64,000 bases of DNA from Cupriavidus sp. EM10. Lineage in GTDB: Bacteria > Pseudomonadota > Gammaproteobacteria > Burkholderiales > Burkholderiaceae. Every line of letters starts with the position of its first letter. The first letter of the stretch is position 1. Shown in pieces: positions 36,564 to 46,223 of the stretch. The stretch is taken from positions 1,488,001-1,552,000 of the forward strand of contig NZ_CP076061.1 of assembly GCF_018729255.1 (NCBI RefSeq). Reading direction: 5' to 3'. The notes below the pieces were generated by a model that searched no databases, had not been told where the DNA came from, and worked only from the letters and a program-made list of their open reading frames with translations. A program made the translations under genes and the position numbers.

Positions 36564-37024
36564 TGCGGCAGGCCCTGGTCCTGGCCGTGCTATGCGCGAT
36601 GGGTCCGGTGGCGGCCCACGCGCAAACCTACGCGGCACCGGTCTTCACGAAGGCCACTTACGAACTGACCGGCTCGCGCTTTGCCTGGACGGCGTCGTCC
36701 ATGGGGCCGCAGATCACGAACAAGGGGCAGCGCGCGTTGTCCTTGCCCGTGGTGCCGCTGGCAACCATGCCGCAGGCCATGGGCCGCATTACGTCGGTGC
36801 GCTGGCGCTACAGTTTCACGCGCACGCCGCCCGTGGACCTGCAGGCGTACCTGTGCAACGCCGACCGCTGCGTCCTGCTGTCGGGCGCCGAGGGCAAGAC
36901 CGACGCCTTCGTGGGCGACGATGCCACAAAGGGCTTCGTCTTCGCCTATCGCGTGCCGGGCCAGGGCGGACTCGCCCCGATGCTCCAGGGCCGCAGCAAC
37001 GAGGTGACCGTCAGCTACCGCTGA
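36563..37024 (+). CDS. flhE: periplasmic flagellar protein FlhE
   Basis: A 153-residue exported protein with a Sec signal peptide (core ALVLAVLCAMGPVAAHAQ). The mature part has the FlhE pattern of aromatic and Ser/Gly strands: WTASSMGPQITNKG, the VRWRYSF strand, and a Cys pair in LCNADRCVLL, then a C-terminal NEVTVSYR. FlhE limits proton leak through the flagellar export gate in enterobacteria. The ATG overlaps the fliA TGA, placing it last in the flhB operon. Confidence 0.85.
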   Translation: MRQALVLAVLCAMGPVAAHAQTYAAPVFTKATYELTGSRFAWTASSMGPQITNKGQRALSLPVVPLATMPQAMGRITSVRWRYSFTRTPPVDLQAYLCNADRCVLLSGAEGKTDAFVGDDATKGFVFAYRVPGQGGLAPMLQGRSNEVTVSYR

Positions 37025-37299
37025 GTCGCCGGGTGGGCTCCGAGCCGCCCGATCTCTGCCGATCCCCCGATTTCCCGCCTTGCCACTGGCCGCCGGTGCC
37101 GCCGGTGGCACGCTTCCTGCGCCTTTCCGCCCAAGCAACGTGCGGTAAGCGCGACATTCGTCCCCTGTGCAATCCCGTGCATATGGCCGGCGGCATTGTG
37201 TCTGCAATGTCCGCTGGCGCCCATGTAATTCCTACGTGCAAGACCCGCCACGTTGCCATCGTTTGTCCGCCATCTGTCAGCCAGAAAGGATCCAACGAC

Positions 37300-37961
37300 A
37301 TGAAAGATTTCCGCGACATCAAACTTTCGCGGCGGGAATTCGTGGTGGCCGGCGCGGCGTCGGTAAGCGCAGCCGCCTTGCCCGCCGGTGCCGCCACCTC
37401 CGCCACAACCTTGCCCCCCGGACGGTTTCGCCCGCTGCCCTGAGGCCCGTGGCTTCGAATGTTTCGTTCATCGTCAACGGCCAGCAACGGTCGCTGACGC
37501 TGGACACGCGCACCACGCTGCTCGATGCCCTGCGCGAGCACCTGCACCTGACCGGCACCAAGAAGGGTTGCGACCACGGCCAGTGCGGCGCGTGCACGGT
37601 CATCGTCGACGGCCGGCGCCTGAACTCATGCCTGACCCTGGCGGTGATGCACGAGGGCGCGAAAATCACGACGGTGGAAGGGCTCGGCACGCCCAACAAC
37701 ATGCATCCGATGCAGGTGGCCTTCGTCAAGCATGACGGCTACCAGTGCGGCTACTGCACGCCAGGCCAGATCTGCTCGGCCGTGGCCGTGCTGGACGAGG
37801 TGCGCGCCGGCATCCCCAGCCATGTCACGGGCGACCTGAACGCGCGGCCGCACCTGTCGCCCGGCGAGATCCGGGAGCGGATGAGCGGCAATATCTGCCG
37901 CTGCGGGGCGTACTCGAACATCGTCGATGCGATCACCGAGGTTGCCGGGAGCCAGACATGA
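37300..37961 (+). pseudogene. paoA: aldehyde oxidoreductase iron-sulfur subunit PaoA, frameshifted after the Tat signal
   Basis: PaoA carries the two [2Fe-2S] clusters of the periplasmic aldehyde oxidoreductase PaoABC. The ATG at 37300, with AAAGGA upstream, begins a Tat signal (LSRREFVVAGAASVSAAALPAG). That frame stops at 37443, while the cluster domains ([30 protein letters not shown]) are in another frame that ends at 37961. One more C in the run of six at 37414-37419 would join them as a 220-residue protein, close to the usual length. The stop overlaps the paoB start by three bases (the ATGA arrangement). Confidence 0.88.
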
Positions 37962-38917
37962 ACCCGTTTACCTACGAGCGCGTGGCCACGCCGGCGGATG
38001 CCGCGGCTGCGGCCATGAAGACACCGGGTGCCCGCTTTATCGCCGGCGGCACCAACCTGCTGGACCTGATGAAGCTGGGCATCGAATCGCCCACGCACCT
38101 GATCGACGTGAACGGCCTGGCGCTGGACAAGATCGAGCCGGCGCCGCAGGGCGGCCTGCGCATCGGCGCGCTGGTGCGCAACACCGACCTGGCGGCCGAC
38201 CCGCGTGTGCGGCGCGACTACGGCGTGCTGTCGCGCGCGTTGCTGGCGGGCGCGTCCGGCCAGTTGCGCAACCGCGCCACCACGGCCGGCAACCTGCTGC
38301 AGCGTACGCGCTGCCCCTACTTCTACGATACGGCCCAGCCGTGCAACAAGCGCCAGCCGGGCAGCGGCTGCGCGGCGATTGGCGGCTTCAGCCGCCAGCT
38401 GGCCGTGATCGGCGGCAGCAACGCGTGCATTGCCACGCATCCCAGCGACATGGCCGTGGCCATGCGGGTGCTGGACGCCAGCGTGGAGACGGTGCGCCCC
38501 GACGGGCAGCGTCGCGTCATCCCGATTGCCGATTTCCATCGCCTGCCGGGCGACACCCCGCATATCGAAACGGCGCTCGAACGCGGCGAACTGATCACGG
38601 CCGTCACGCTTCCGCCGCCGGTGGGCGGCACGCAGCTCTATCGCAAGGTACGCGACCGGGCGTCGTACGCGTTCGCGCTGGTCTCTGTGGCGGCCATCCT
38701 GCAGCGCGATGGCACCGGCCGCGTGGCCCTGGGCGGCGTGGCGCACAAGCCGTGGCGCGTGGATGCCGCGGATGCCGAACTGCCGCACGGGCCCACGGCC
38801 GTGACGCAGCGGCTGCTGGATGGCGCCACGCCGCAGCCCGACAACGCGTTCAAGGTGCAACTGGTGCGGCGCACGCTGGCCGCCGTGATCACGCAGGCAA
38901 ACGGGACCAAGCCATGA
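37958..38917 (+). CDS. paoB: aldehyde oxidoreductase FAD subunit PaoB
   Basis: A 319-residue molybdenum hydroxylase FAD subunit. The FAD-binding glycine segment [16 protein letters not shown] opens the fold, and [14 protein letters not shown] with the later [12 protein letters not shown] supplies the Cys residues that hold the extra [4Fe-4S] cluster found in PaoB-type proteins. The C-terminal CO dehydrogenase flavoprotein domain follows. It overlaps paoA and paoC by four bases on each side, so the three are cotranslated. Confidence 0.93.
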   Translation: MNPFTYERVATPADAAAAAMKTPGARFIAGGTNLLDLMKLGIESPTHLIDVNGLALDKIEPAPQGGLRIGALVRNTDLAADPRVRRDYGVLSRALLAGASGQLRNRATTAGNLLQRTRCPYFYDTAQPCNKRQPGSGCAAIGGFSRQLAVIGGSNACIATHPSDMAVAMRVLDASVETVRPDGQRRVIPIADFHRLPGDTPHIETALERGELITAVTLPPPVGGTQLYRKVRDRASYAFALVSVAAILQRDGTGRVALGGVAHKPWRVDAADAELPHGPTAVTQRLLDGATPQPDNAFKVQLVRRTLAAVITQANGTKP

Positions 38918-41105
38918 AATTCGACACTCCCGCCACGACCAATCCCATCGACGCCGGCCGCGTGGTCGGCCAGGCAGTCGACCGCATCGACGGCGCGCGC
39001 AAGACCACCGGCACGGCCACCTATGCCTATGAATGGCATGACGTGGCACCGGATCCGGCCTACGGCTACGTGGTCGGGGCCGGCATCGCCAAGGGTCGCA
39101 TCCGCGCCATGCATCTGGACGATGCGCGCCGCGCGCCTGGCGTGCTGGCCATCGTCACCGCGCAGAACGCCGGCAAGCTGGGCAAGGGCAAGCGCAATAC
39201 GGCAAAGCTGCTGGGCGGCCCCGAGATCCAGCACTATCACCAGGCCATCGCGCTGGTGGTGGCCGACACGTTCGAGCAGGCCCGCGCCGCCGCGCAGCTG
39301 ATTCGCGTGGACTATGCGCCCGAGAAGGGCCGCTTCGACCTTCAGGATGCGTGCTGCTGGGCCGAGAAGCCGAAGAAGGACTCGGACCCCGACACGGCGG
39401 TGGGCGACTTCGCGGGGGCGTTTGCGGCGGCGCCCGTGCAGCTGGATGCCCGCTACACCACGCCCGACCAGTCGCATTGCATGATGGAGCCGCATGCGTC
39501 GATGGCCGCCTGGTCGGGCGACCAGGTCACGATCTGGACCGCGAACCAGATGGTGGCCTGGGCCCACGAGGACATGGCCACGACGCTGGGCATTCCCAAG
39601 GAAAAGATCCGCATCGTCTCGCCTTTCATTGGAGGCGGCTTTGGCGGCAAGCTGTTCCTGCGCGCCGAATCGCTGCTGGCCGTGCTGGGCGCCCGCGCGG
39701 TGCACCGGCCGGTCAAGGTGGCGCTGACGCGGCCGCAGATTCCCAACAACACCACGCACCGGCCCGCGACGATCCAGCGCATCCGCATCGGTGCCAATCG
39801 CGACGGCCGGATCACGGCCATCGGCCACGAAAGCTGGTCGGGCGATCTGGAAGGCGGCCAGCCGGAAACCGCCGTGATGCAGACCCGCCTGCTCTACGCT
39901 GGCGCCAACCGCATGACAGCGATGCGGCTGTCGACGCTGGACCTGCCCGAAGGCAACGCCATGCGCGCGCCGGGCGAGGCGCCTGGGCTGATGGCACTGG
40001 AAATTGCCATCGACGAGATGGCGGTGAAGCTCGGCATGGACCCGGTGCAGTTCCGCATCCTCAACGACACGCAGGTCGATCCCGAGAAGCCCGAGCGGCC
40101 ATTCTCTCAACGCCATTTCGTGGAATGCCTGCGGCTGGGCGCCGAGCGCTTCGGCTGGAGCCGCCGCAATCCGCAGCCCGGGTCGATGCGCGAAGGGCAA
40201 TGGCTGATCGGCATGGGCATGGCCTCGGCGTTCCGCAACAACCTGGTGACCAAGTCCGGCGCGCGGGCCGGCATCGATTCGAGCGGGATGGTGGTCATGG
40301 AAACCGACATGACGGACATCGGCACCGGCAGCTACACGATCATCGCGCAGACGGCCGCCGAGATGATGGGCGTGCCGCTGGATCGCGTGGTGGTGCGGCT
40401 GGGGGATTCGGCGTTCCCGGTCTCGTCGGGCTCGGGCGGGCAGTGGGGTGGCAACAGTTCGACGTCCGGCGTTTACGCGGCGTGCGCCAAGCTGCGGCAG
40501 ACCCTGGCCGAGCGTGCGGGACTGAATGCGTCGGAGGCGGTGTTCGAAGGCGGCCAGATCCGTGCGGGTGGCCGAAGCGTGCCGCTGGCGCAGTTCGCGG
40601 GCGTGTCGGTCGAGGATTCCATCGAGTTTGGCGACCTCGACAAGAAGTACCAGCAATCCACCTTCGGCAGCCATTTCGTGGAAGTGGCGGTGGACCTGGC
40701 CACGGCGGAGGTGCGCGTGCAACGGATGCTGGCTGTGTGCGCGTCGGGTCGAATCCTGAACCCGAAGTCGGCGCGCAGCCAGGTGATCGGCGCCATGACG
40801 ATGGGCGTTGGGGCGGCGCTGATGGAGGAACTGCACGTCGACAAGCGCGTGGGCTTCTTCGCCAACCATGACCTGGCCAGCTACGAGGTGCCGGTACACG
40901 CCGACATTCCACACCAGGAGGTCATCTTCCTCGACGAAACCGATCCGATCTCGTCGCCGATGAAGGCCAAGGGGTGGGTGAACTGGGCATCTGCGGCGTG
41001 GCGGCGGCCGTGGCGAATGCGGTGTACCACGCTACTGGTGTGCGGGTGCGGGACTATCCGGTGACGCTGGACAAGCTGCTGGCGGGGATGCCGGTGGTGG
41101 CGTGA
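38914..41105 (+). pseudogene. paoC: aldehyde oxidoreductase molybdenum subunit PaoC, frameshifted at the C-terminus
   Basis: PaoC binds the molybdenum cofactor and oxidises aldehydes to acids. The frame from 38914 includes the conserved SPFIGGGFGGKLFLRAES and NAMRAPGEAPG segments, then runs into unrelated sequence and stops at 41064. Restoring one G in the run of four at 40971-40974 gives KGVGELGICGVAAAVANAVYH, with the active-site base Glu of this family, and a stop at 41105, about 730 residues as in E. coli PaoC. As written the enzyme would lack its catalytic Glu. No paoD maturation gene is in the window. Confidence 0.9.
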
Positions 41106-41115
41106 CGCTGCCACT

Positions 41116-41157
41116 GGTTGTCTCCCCTCTCCCGCAAGCGGGCGAGGGGAGACAACC
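41116..41157. repeat. long palindrome between paoC and the marR-type gene
   Basis: A 14-base arm GGTTGTCTCCCCTC (41116-41129) pairs with GAGGGGAGACAACC (41144-41157), with an inner CCCGC-AA-GCGGG stem. The core CTCCCCTCTCCCGC also occurs at 24049. It separates convergent genes and overlaps the last base of the MarR stop codon, so it may act as a bidirectional transcription end or be a REP-type repeat. Confidence 0.7.
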
Positions 41158-41654
41158 TACCGCCCCAACCGATCCAGCAACCCCTTCAACACCCGCTGTT
41201 CCTCGGCCGACAGCCCCGCCGCGATCCGCGCGTCATGCGCGCATACCGCGTCGGTCACCTCCTTCAGCGTCTTGCGCCCCGCCACCGTCAAGGCCAGCCC
41301 GAACGCCCGCCGATCCGTCGGCGACGGCACGCGCGCCACCAGCGCCATTGCCTCCAGCGCATCGACCAGCAAGACCGCGCCGGATCGCGCGATGCCAAGG
41401 ATCTCGGCCAGATCGGTCAGTTTCAGGTCCGGATTGCGCGCAATGATCTGCAGCGCCGAAAAGCGCGGCGGTGTGATGTTCCACGCGGCCAGCGACGCCA
41501 CGAAATCCTCGTAGACCCGGATCTGCGCGCGGCGGATGGCGTATCCGATCAGCGAATCGAGCACGCCATAGTCCACGTTCGGCAGGTGTGGCTCGAAATG
41601 GCTGCCGTTCGGGTCGGGGGCCAGCGCGTCGCGCGGCTTGCGGGGTGGTGCCAT
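41157..41654 (-). CDS. MarR family transcriptional regulator
   Basis: A 165-residue winged-helix regulator. The MarR core shows NITPPRFSALQIIARNPDLKLTDLAEILG leading into the recognition helix (ARSGAVLLVDALEAM) and the wing ARVPSPTDRRAFGLALT. The N-terminal 28 residues are a Pro-rich lead. It is the last gene of a minus-strand operon, two bases after the DUF3237 gene. A MarR-type palindrome lies in front of the operon at 44624-44638, so autoregulation with an aromatic inducer is likely. Confidence 0.88.
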   Translation of the reverse strand: MAPPRKPRDALAPDPNGSHFEPHLPNVDYGVLDSLIGYAIRRAQIRVYEDFVASLAAWNITPPRFSALQIIARNPDLKLTDLAEILGIARSGAVLLVDALEAMALVARVPSPTDRRAFGLALTVAGRKTLKEVTDAVCAHDARIAAGLSAEEQRVLKGLLDRLGR

Positions 41655-41656
41655 GT

Positions 41657-42142
41657 TCAGCTGACCAGGAAGTAGCGCAGCTCGACGCGATCCGGGTAGC
41701 GCGCGCCCGCTGCCACGAACAGGTGCTGCATCAGCCAGCGGTACTGCGGCGCGGCGGTCTCGAAGCGCGGCGCCGTGCGGAAATAGATCTCGGAAGGGTC
41801 CACCTGCTCGCCACGATTGAGCCGGGCGATGACGGCGGCGCTGCCGCTACGGACGCCCGCATTGACGATGTAGATCCGCGCGCCATCGTCGGTTTCCAGT
41901 ACGTAGCGTGCCTCGATATCGGCAGTGGTGACGTCGCTGCCGTCAGCGTGGCGGATCAGCTGGAAGTCGGCCCCGCCGGGCAGGATGCGCCCGTTCAGGC
42001 GCGGGCCGCGCACGGTGCCCGACAGGATCGGAATCACACGCCGCTGACCCAGCGGCGATACGCCGACCTCGGTGGGCGGCGCCACCTGCAGGCTGAAGTC
42101 GGCCACGAGTTCGAGCGATGGGGCCGCGATGCTGTGCGTCAT
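41657..42142 (-). CDS. DUF3237 family protein
   Basis: A 161-residue protein with the DUF3237 pattern: LVADFSLQVAPPTEVGV at the start, [33 protein letters not shown] in the middle, and YFRTAPRFETAAPQYRWL near the end. It is expected to be a small beta-barrel; function is not established. It overlaps the binding-protein gene by four bases and is two bases from the MarR gene, so it belongs to the same pathway, probably breakdown of an aromatic or cyclic compound. Confidence 0.8.
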   Translation of the reverse strand: MTHSIAAPSLELVADFSLQVAPPTEVGVSPLGQRRVIPILSGTVRGPRLNGRILPGGADFQLIRHADGSDVTTADIEARYVLETDDGARIYIVNAGVRSGSAAVIARLNRGEQVDPSEIYFRTAPRFETAAPQYRWLMQHLFVAAGARYPDRVELRYFLVS

Positions 42143-43293
42143 TTGACGAGCTTCCAGTTGCCGTTGTCGATGGTCAGCAGCACGCGGCCGCGTTGGTCGA
42201 ATCCAAAATGGTCCTGCGCCGTGTAGTTCAGCACGCCATGCGACACCACGATATCGCGCTCGCTCTCAAGCGCGTCCTTGAGCGCCTTGCGGAACTCCGG
42301 CGTGCCCGGCTTGGCCTTCTTCAGCGCGACCGGCACGATGCGCTGCAGCACCAGGCCGGCATCGTACGGGTGCGCGCCAAACTGCGTGCGGGTCTCGGGG
42401 CCGTACTGCTTCTCGTAGCGCGTCACGTAGTCCAGGCCCGGCTTCCTGACCGGGCTCGATGCCGGCAGTTGCTCGGCGACGATCACCGGCCCCGCCGGCA
42501 GGATGGCGCCATTGACGGCCTTGCCGCCGATGCGGATCAGGTCGCGCGTGGCCGCGCCGTGGGTCTGGTAGATCGGGCCGGTGTAGCCGCGTTCGCGCAA
42601 CGTGGTGTGCGGCAGCGCGGCCCCGGTGCCGGCACCGGCAATCAGCACGGCGTCGGCGCGCGCGGCGATCAGCTTCAGCGCCTGGGCCGTGACGCTGGTG
42701 TCGGAGCGTGCATAGCGTTCCGTGGCAACCACCTTGATGCCGTTGGCCTGCGCCGCCGAGGTGAACTCCTTGAGCCAGGTCTCGCCATAGGCATCGGCAA
42801 AGCCGATGAACGCCACGGTCTTCACGCCGTTCGCCTTGGCCGCACCAGCCACCGCGTCGGCCATCAGCCGCACTGGCTGCGCCAGCCGGTACGTCCACGC
42901 GCCGCGTCCCGGCTTCAGTTCGATGGGAGAGAACGCCAGCTGCACGGTCTGGCTTTCGTCCGCCACTTCGGAGATGGCAATCGACGGCGCCACGGCGGAC
43001 GATCCAAGGATGATGTCGACCTTGTCTTCCGTGACAAAGCGCCGGGCGATCCTGGTGCCCTGCGTCGGGTCGGAACCATCGTCCATGACGATGTAGTGGA
43101 TCTTCTCGCCGGCAATGGTCTCGGGCAGGAACGGCATGGTGTTCTTCTGCGGAATGCCAAGCGACGCCGACGGGCCCGTGGAAGCGATGCTGACGCCAAC
43201 GGTCACGTCGGCCCGCGCTGCGCCGCCAGCCAGCATGGCGGCCAGGGCGGCAATGAATGCGAGACTCGTGCGGGACATACGGAAATGGGGCAT
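42139..43293 (-). CDS. branched-chain amino acid/aromatic-type ABC substrate-binding protein
   Basis: A 384-residue periplasmic binding protein of the LivJ-like type I fold. It has a Sec signal (RTSLAFIAALAAMLAGGAARA) and the family segments GVSIASTGPSASLGIPQKN and GSSAVAPSIAISEVADE. Relatives often bind aromatic acids rather than amino acids in catabolic operons. The start at 43293 is set by GGAGGAG eight bases upstream. It is 41 bases after the flavoprotein gene and overlaps the DUF3237 gene. No permease or ATPase gene is nearby. Confidence 0.85.
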   Translation of the reverse strand: MPHFRMSRTSLAFIAALAAMLAGGAARADVTVGVSIASTGPSASLGIPQKNTMPFLPETIAGEKIHYIVMDDGSDPTQGTRIARRFVTEDKVDIILGSSAVAPSIAISEVADESQTVQLAFSPIELKPGRGAWTYRLAQPVRLMADAVAGAAKANGVKTVAFIGFADAYGETWLKEFTSAAQANGIKVVATERYARSDTSVTAQALKLIAARADAVLIAGAGTGAALPHTTLRERGYTGPIYQTHGAATRDLIRIGGKAVNGAILPAGPVIVAEQLPASSPVRKPGLDYVTRYEKQYGPETRTQFGAHPYDAGLVLQRIVPVALKKAKPGTPEFRKALKDALESERDIVVSHGVLNYTAQDHFGFDQRGRVLLTIDNGNWKLVK

Positions 43294-43334
43294 GTTGTGA
43301 TCTCCTCCGATCCTGATCTGCGGATGGCTGATGG

Positions 43335-44594
43335 TTATGGTTTTGTGGACTGCAACTGCTGCTGGCCAAAGCCGGCCAGCGTCTTGTAGCGCTGGGCAAT
43401 CGCTTCGAGTTCGCTGCGCGGGATCACATCGTCGATCCGGGCGAAGCCCTGCGGGGCGCGGACTTCGGCCAACTGCATGACCTGCTCCGGGCCGTTCATG
43501 CGGTTGCGCAGCACGATGCCGGCCGTGCGCGGCAGCCGTTCGGCCTCGTATTCGCGCAGCGCGTAGTCGATGTCGCGCCCCGTCAGCAGGCAGTCGGTCA
43601 GGTAGCGTGCGTCGACAATGGCCTGCGCGCTGCCATTCGAGCCGATCGGATACATCGGATGCGCGGCGTCGCCCAGCAGGGTGACGCGGCCGAACGTCCA
43701 GCGCGGCAAGGGGTCCTTGTCGACCATGGGGAACTCGTAGATGGCCTCGGCGCCGTCGATCAGCGCGGGGATGTCGATCCAGTCCCAACGCCAGCCCTCG
43801 AACGCGGCGCGAAACACGGACTTGTCGACCTGGCGGTTCCAGTCGCTGCGCGGCGGGGTGTCGGGATAGTCGTCGGGGACGCGCAGTTCGGCGATCCAGT
43901 TGATGCGTGACCGGCCCTGCGCGCGCAGCGGCTCGGAGATCGGATAGGCCACGAACTTCTGGTCCTGGTGGCCGGCCATGAACATCGAGCGGCCGTCGAG
44001 ATAGGGCGCGGCGTCGGTGGTGGCGCGCCACAGCAGGCGGCGCGAGAAGCGGGGCGCATCGCCGGTCGGGTAGAAATGACGGCGCACGGCGGAATGGATG
44101 CCGTCCGCGCCCACCAGCACATCGGCCTGTGCGTCGACCAGGGCATCGTCGCTGCGCCGCCTGAGGGTGAAGCGAGCCGGCTCGCCGTTGCCGCCGGTGC
44201 TGGGTATCGACTCCAGCGCATGGCCGGCATGCACGCGCTCCGCGCCCAGCCGGGCCACCGCAGTCCGGTACAGCAGCATCTGGAACTCGCCACGATGCAC
44301 GGAGAATTGCGGCCACTCATAGCCGGCGGCGCGTCCGCGCGGTTCGTGCCAGATCTGCTGGCCGAGCTTGTTGTAGTAGGACAGCGATGAGGTCTCGATG
44401 GCAATGCGCGCCAGCTCTTCCTGCAGGCCCAGCGCGCACAACTCGCGCACCGCATGGGGCAGCAGGTTGATCCCGACGCCCAGCGGCCGCAGCTGTTCGC
44501 TGGCCTCCCAGACGTCGACATCGAACCCTTGCTGATGACAGAGCAGGGCAAGCGTGAGCCCGCCGATACCGCCGCCGGCGATCGCGATCTTCAT
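43335..44594 (-). CDS. flavin-dependent aromatic hydroxylase-like oxidoreductase
   Basis: A 419-residue class A flavoprotein monooxygenase (salicylate hydroxylase / PhzS-like). The dinucleotide fold IAGGGIGGLTLALLC is at the N-terminus, the DG motif reads VGADGIHSAVRR (about 165) and the GD motif TLLGDAAHPMYPIGSNG (about 305), all needed to bind FAD and NAD(P)H. It heads the operon that continues with a binding protein, DUF3237 and MarR. The substrate is not readable; an aromatic acid fits the setting. Confidence 0.85.
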   Translation of the reverse strand: MKIAIAGGGIGGLTLALLCHQQGFDVDVWEASEQLRPLGVGINLLPHAVRELCALGLQEELARIAIETSSLSYYNKLGQQIWHEPRGRAAGYEWPQFSVHRGEFQMLLYRTAVARLGAERVHAGHALESIPSTGGNGEPARFTLRRRSDDALVDAQADVLVGADGIHSAVRRHFYPTGDAPRFSRRLLWRATTDAAPYLDGRSMFMAGHQDQKFVAYPISEPLRAQGRSRINWIAELRVPDDYPDTPPRSDWNRQVDKSVFRAAFEGWRWDWIDIPALIDGAEAIYEFPMVDKDPLPRWTFGRVTLLGDAAHPMYPIGSNGSAQAIVDARYLTDCLLTGRDIDYALREYEAERLPRTAGIVLRNRMNGPEQVMQLAEVRAPQGFARIDDVIPRSELEAIAQRYKTLAGFGQQQLQSTKP

Positions 44595-44623
44595 GTGTCT
44601 CCCCCCGGCGCCGCTGCCGTATT

Positions 44624-44638
44624 GTTCTACTGTATAAC
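44624..44638. promoter_or_regulatory. MarR-type operator palindrome
   Basis: GTTCTACTGTATAAC is a 15-base palindrome (GTTnTACnGTAnAAC) with 12 of 14 paired positions matching, and the flanks ATT/TAAT extend it. It lies 30 bases before the start codon of the flavoprotein gene, where a repressor would block transcription. Binding by the MarR protein encoded at the end of the operon is inference. Confidence 0.55.
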
Positions 44639-44689
44639 TAATTTTCGGCGCCGGAATCTAGCGATTTCCCTGAGCCTGCCGGGGCGGCT

Positions 44690-44974
44690 TCAGGCGCCGA
44701 GCAAGGCGTCGGCGATCTGCTCGGCGGTGGGAATGGAGTCGGTCAGCCCCAGATGGCCGTGGCCGACCGCGAGCCACAATCCCCGGTGGCCGGCGGCCGG
44801 GCCCACCACGGGCACCGAATCGGGCATGCATGGGCGATGGCCCATCCATGTGGTGACGGGGCCTTGCTCAAGCCCCCTGATCGTTTGACGCGCGATGCCT
44901 TCGAGGATCGCGGCGCGGCGTGGGTCCGCTGGCCGCTTCAGGCCGGCGATCTTCTGAGCAGCGGAAAACTGCGA
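44690..44974 (-). pseudogene. C-terminal remnant of a DadA-like FAD-dependent amine/D-amino acid oxidoreductase
   Basis: The minus-strand frame ending at 44690 encodes about 94 residues with no usable start, preceded by an in-frame stop near 44976. The sequence matches the C-terminus of D-amino acid dehydrogenase/glycine oxidase proteins: WMGHRPCMPDSVPVVGPA, then LWLAVGHGHLGLTDS, the FAD-binding end. The rest of the gene is absent; the porin gene lies beyond. It is a relic of a deletion or rearrangement. Confidence 0.7.
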
Positions 44975-45066
44975 ACGGCGTCAGATCAAGTCGAAACAAA
45001 AAACCCACACACCATCAGCACTAACGGCGTGTGGGAAACTGGAGCTCCCCGTGTGGCGCGACGGGG

Positions 45067-46157
45067 TCAGAAGATGTGCTTGATGCCGAGCATCGCGCCA
45101 AGCTGGGTGCCGCCGGCTACCGGGCTGGCGCCGGTCGAGGCGCTGTCCACGGACAGGGCGAGCTTGCCGCCGTTGTCGATGTAGCCGAACGTCGAGTACA
45201 CCGAGGTGCGTTTCGAGAACGCATAGCTGGCGCGTACGGCGCCGAGCCATGCGCGGTCCGAGCTGTGGCGGTAGTCCAGGTAGTACGCCTCGCCCGACAG
45301 CGTGACCTGCGGCGTGATGTCGTACGCCAGGCCGGCGTAGTACATGTTGCTGCGCGGCGTAGTCAGGGCGCCGTTGCGGCGCGCCAGCCAGCCGGCACCG
45401 ATCTTGGCGTGGCCCACCAGCATGTAGCCGCCCACCGTGGCGCGGTCGTCCTTGAGTTCGCTCGACGTCAGGCCGGCGAAGGCGCCGGGGCCGCCGCGCA
45501 GGGAATCGTAGGCGCCCAGCACGCCCCACCAGTTGGTCTCGTAGCCGAGCATGGCCGACCATTCGCGGCAGGTGGCCATGTTGCCGGCGGTCTCGCCGGC
45601 GCAGTTGGTGCCCGATGGGCTGGGGCCGGCGTTGACCGAATCGCGGCCGAAGCTGTACGTGGCGCCCACCGTGAAGCCGCCGAACTTGCCCTTGTAGGCG
45701 ATGGCGTTGTCCGCGCGGGCGTTGGGCAGGTAGTTGTCCAGCGAACTGGAACCATAGGCGTTGGGGCCTAGGATATCGGTATCGAGCATGGCCCAGAACA
45801 GCATCGTGTACTGGCGTCCCAGGCTGATCTGCCCCCAGTTGCCGCTCAGGCCCACCCACGCTTGCCGGCCGAACAGGCGGCCGCCCTGGTTGGTGACGCC
45901 GCTGTCCGGCGCGAAGCCCGATTCCAGCACGAAGTTGGCCTTCATTCCGCCGCCCAGGTCCTCGGTGCCGCGCAGGCCCAGCGCGACGGCACCGTGCCGC
46001 TCAGGTTGGCCATCTTCACCACGGAATTGCCGGCGGTGCCGACGTGGTTCAGGTATTCGATGCCGGTATCGATGACGCCATACAGCGTCACGGACTGGGC
46101 CTGCGCCAGGGCGGGCAGCCCAAGCGCGATCGACAACGCCAGGTGGCGCAGTTTCAT
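45067..46157 (-). pseudogene. Gram-negative outer membrane porin, frameshifted
   Basis: A general porin of the Burkholderiales (OmpC-like 16-strand) type. The N-terminal frame from 46157 gives a signal peptide (KLRHLALSIALGLPALAQAQ), the mature start SVTLYGVIDTGIEYLN and runs to VPSRWA before going astray. The rest, from LRGTEDLGGGMKANFVLESGF to the C-terminal Phe of GIKHIF, lies in another frame ending at 45067. One extra G (plus strand: C run 45977-45979) restores VPSRWGLRGTEDL and a 363-residue porin. It follows ligJ on the same strand, so it may serve uptake of gallate-like substrates. Confidence 0.88.
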
Positions 46158-46223
46158 CGTTTTCTCCTCCGTTGGTTTTCTTGTGCGGTCTGTGCCGTGT
46201 TTTTGCTCTATGACTGCCTGGAC

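Noticed and set aside
37025..37052. Terminator after flhE
   Set aside because: An imperfect GC stem is present but with mismatches and no T tract, so it is not supported.
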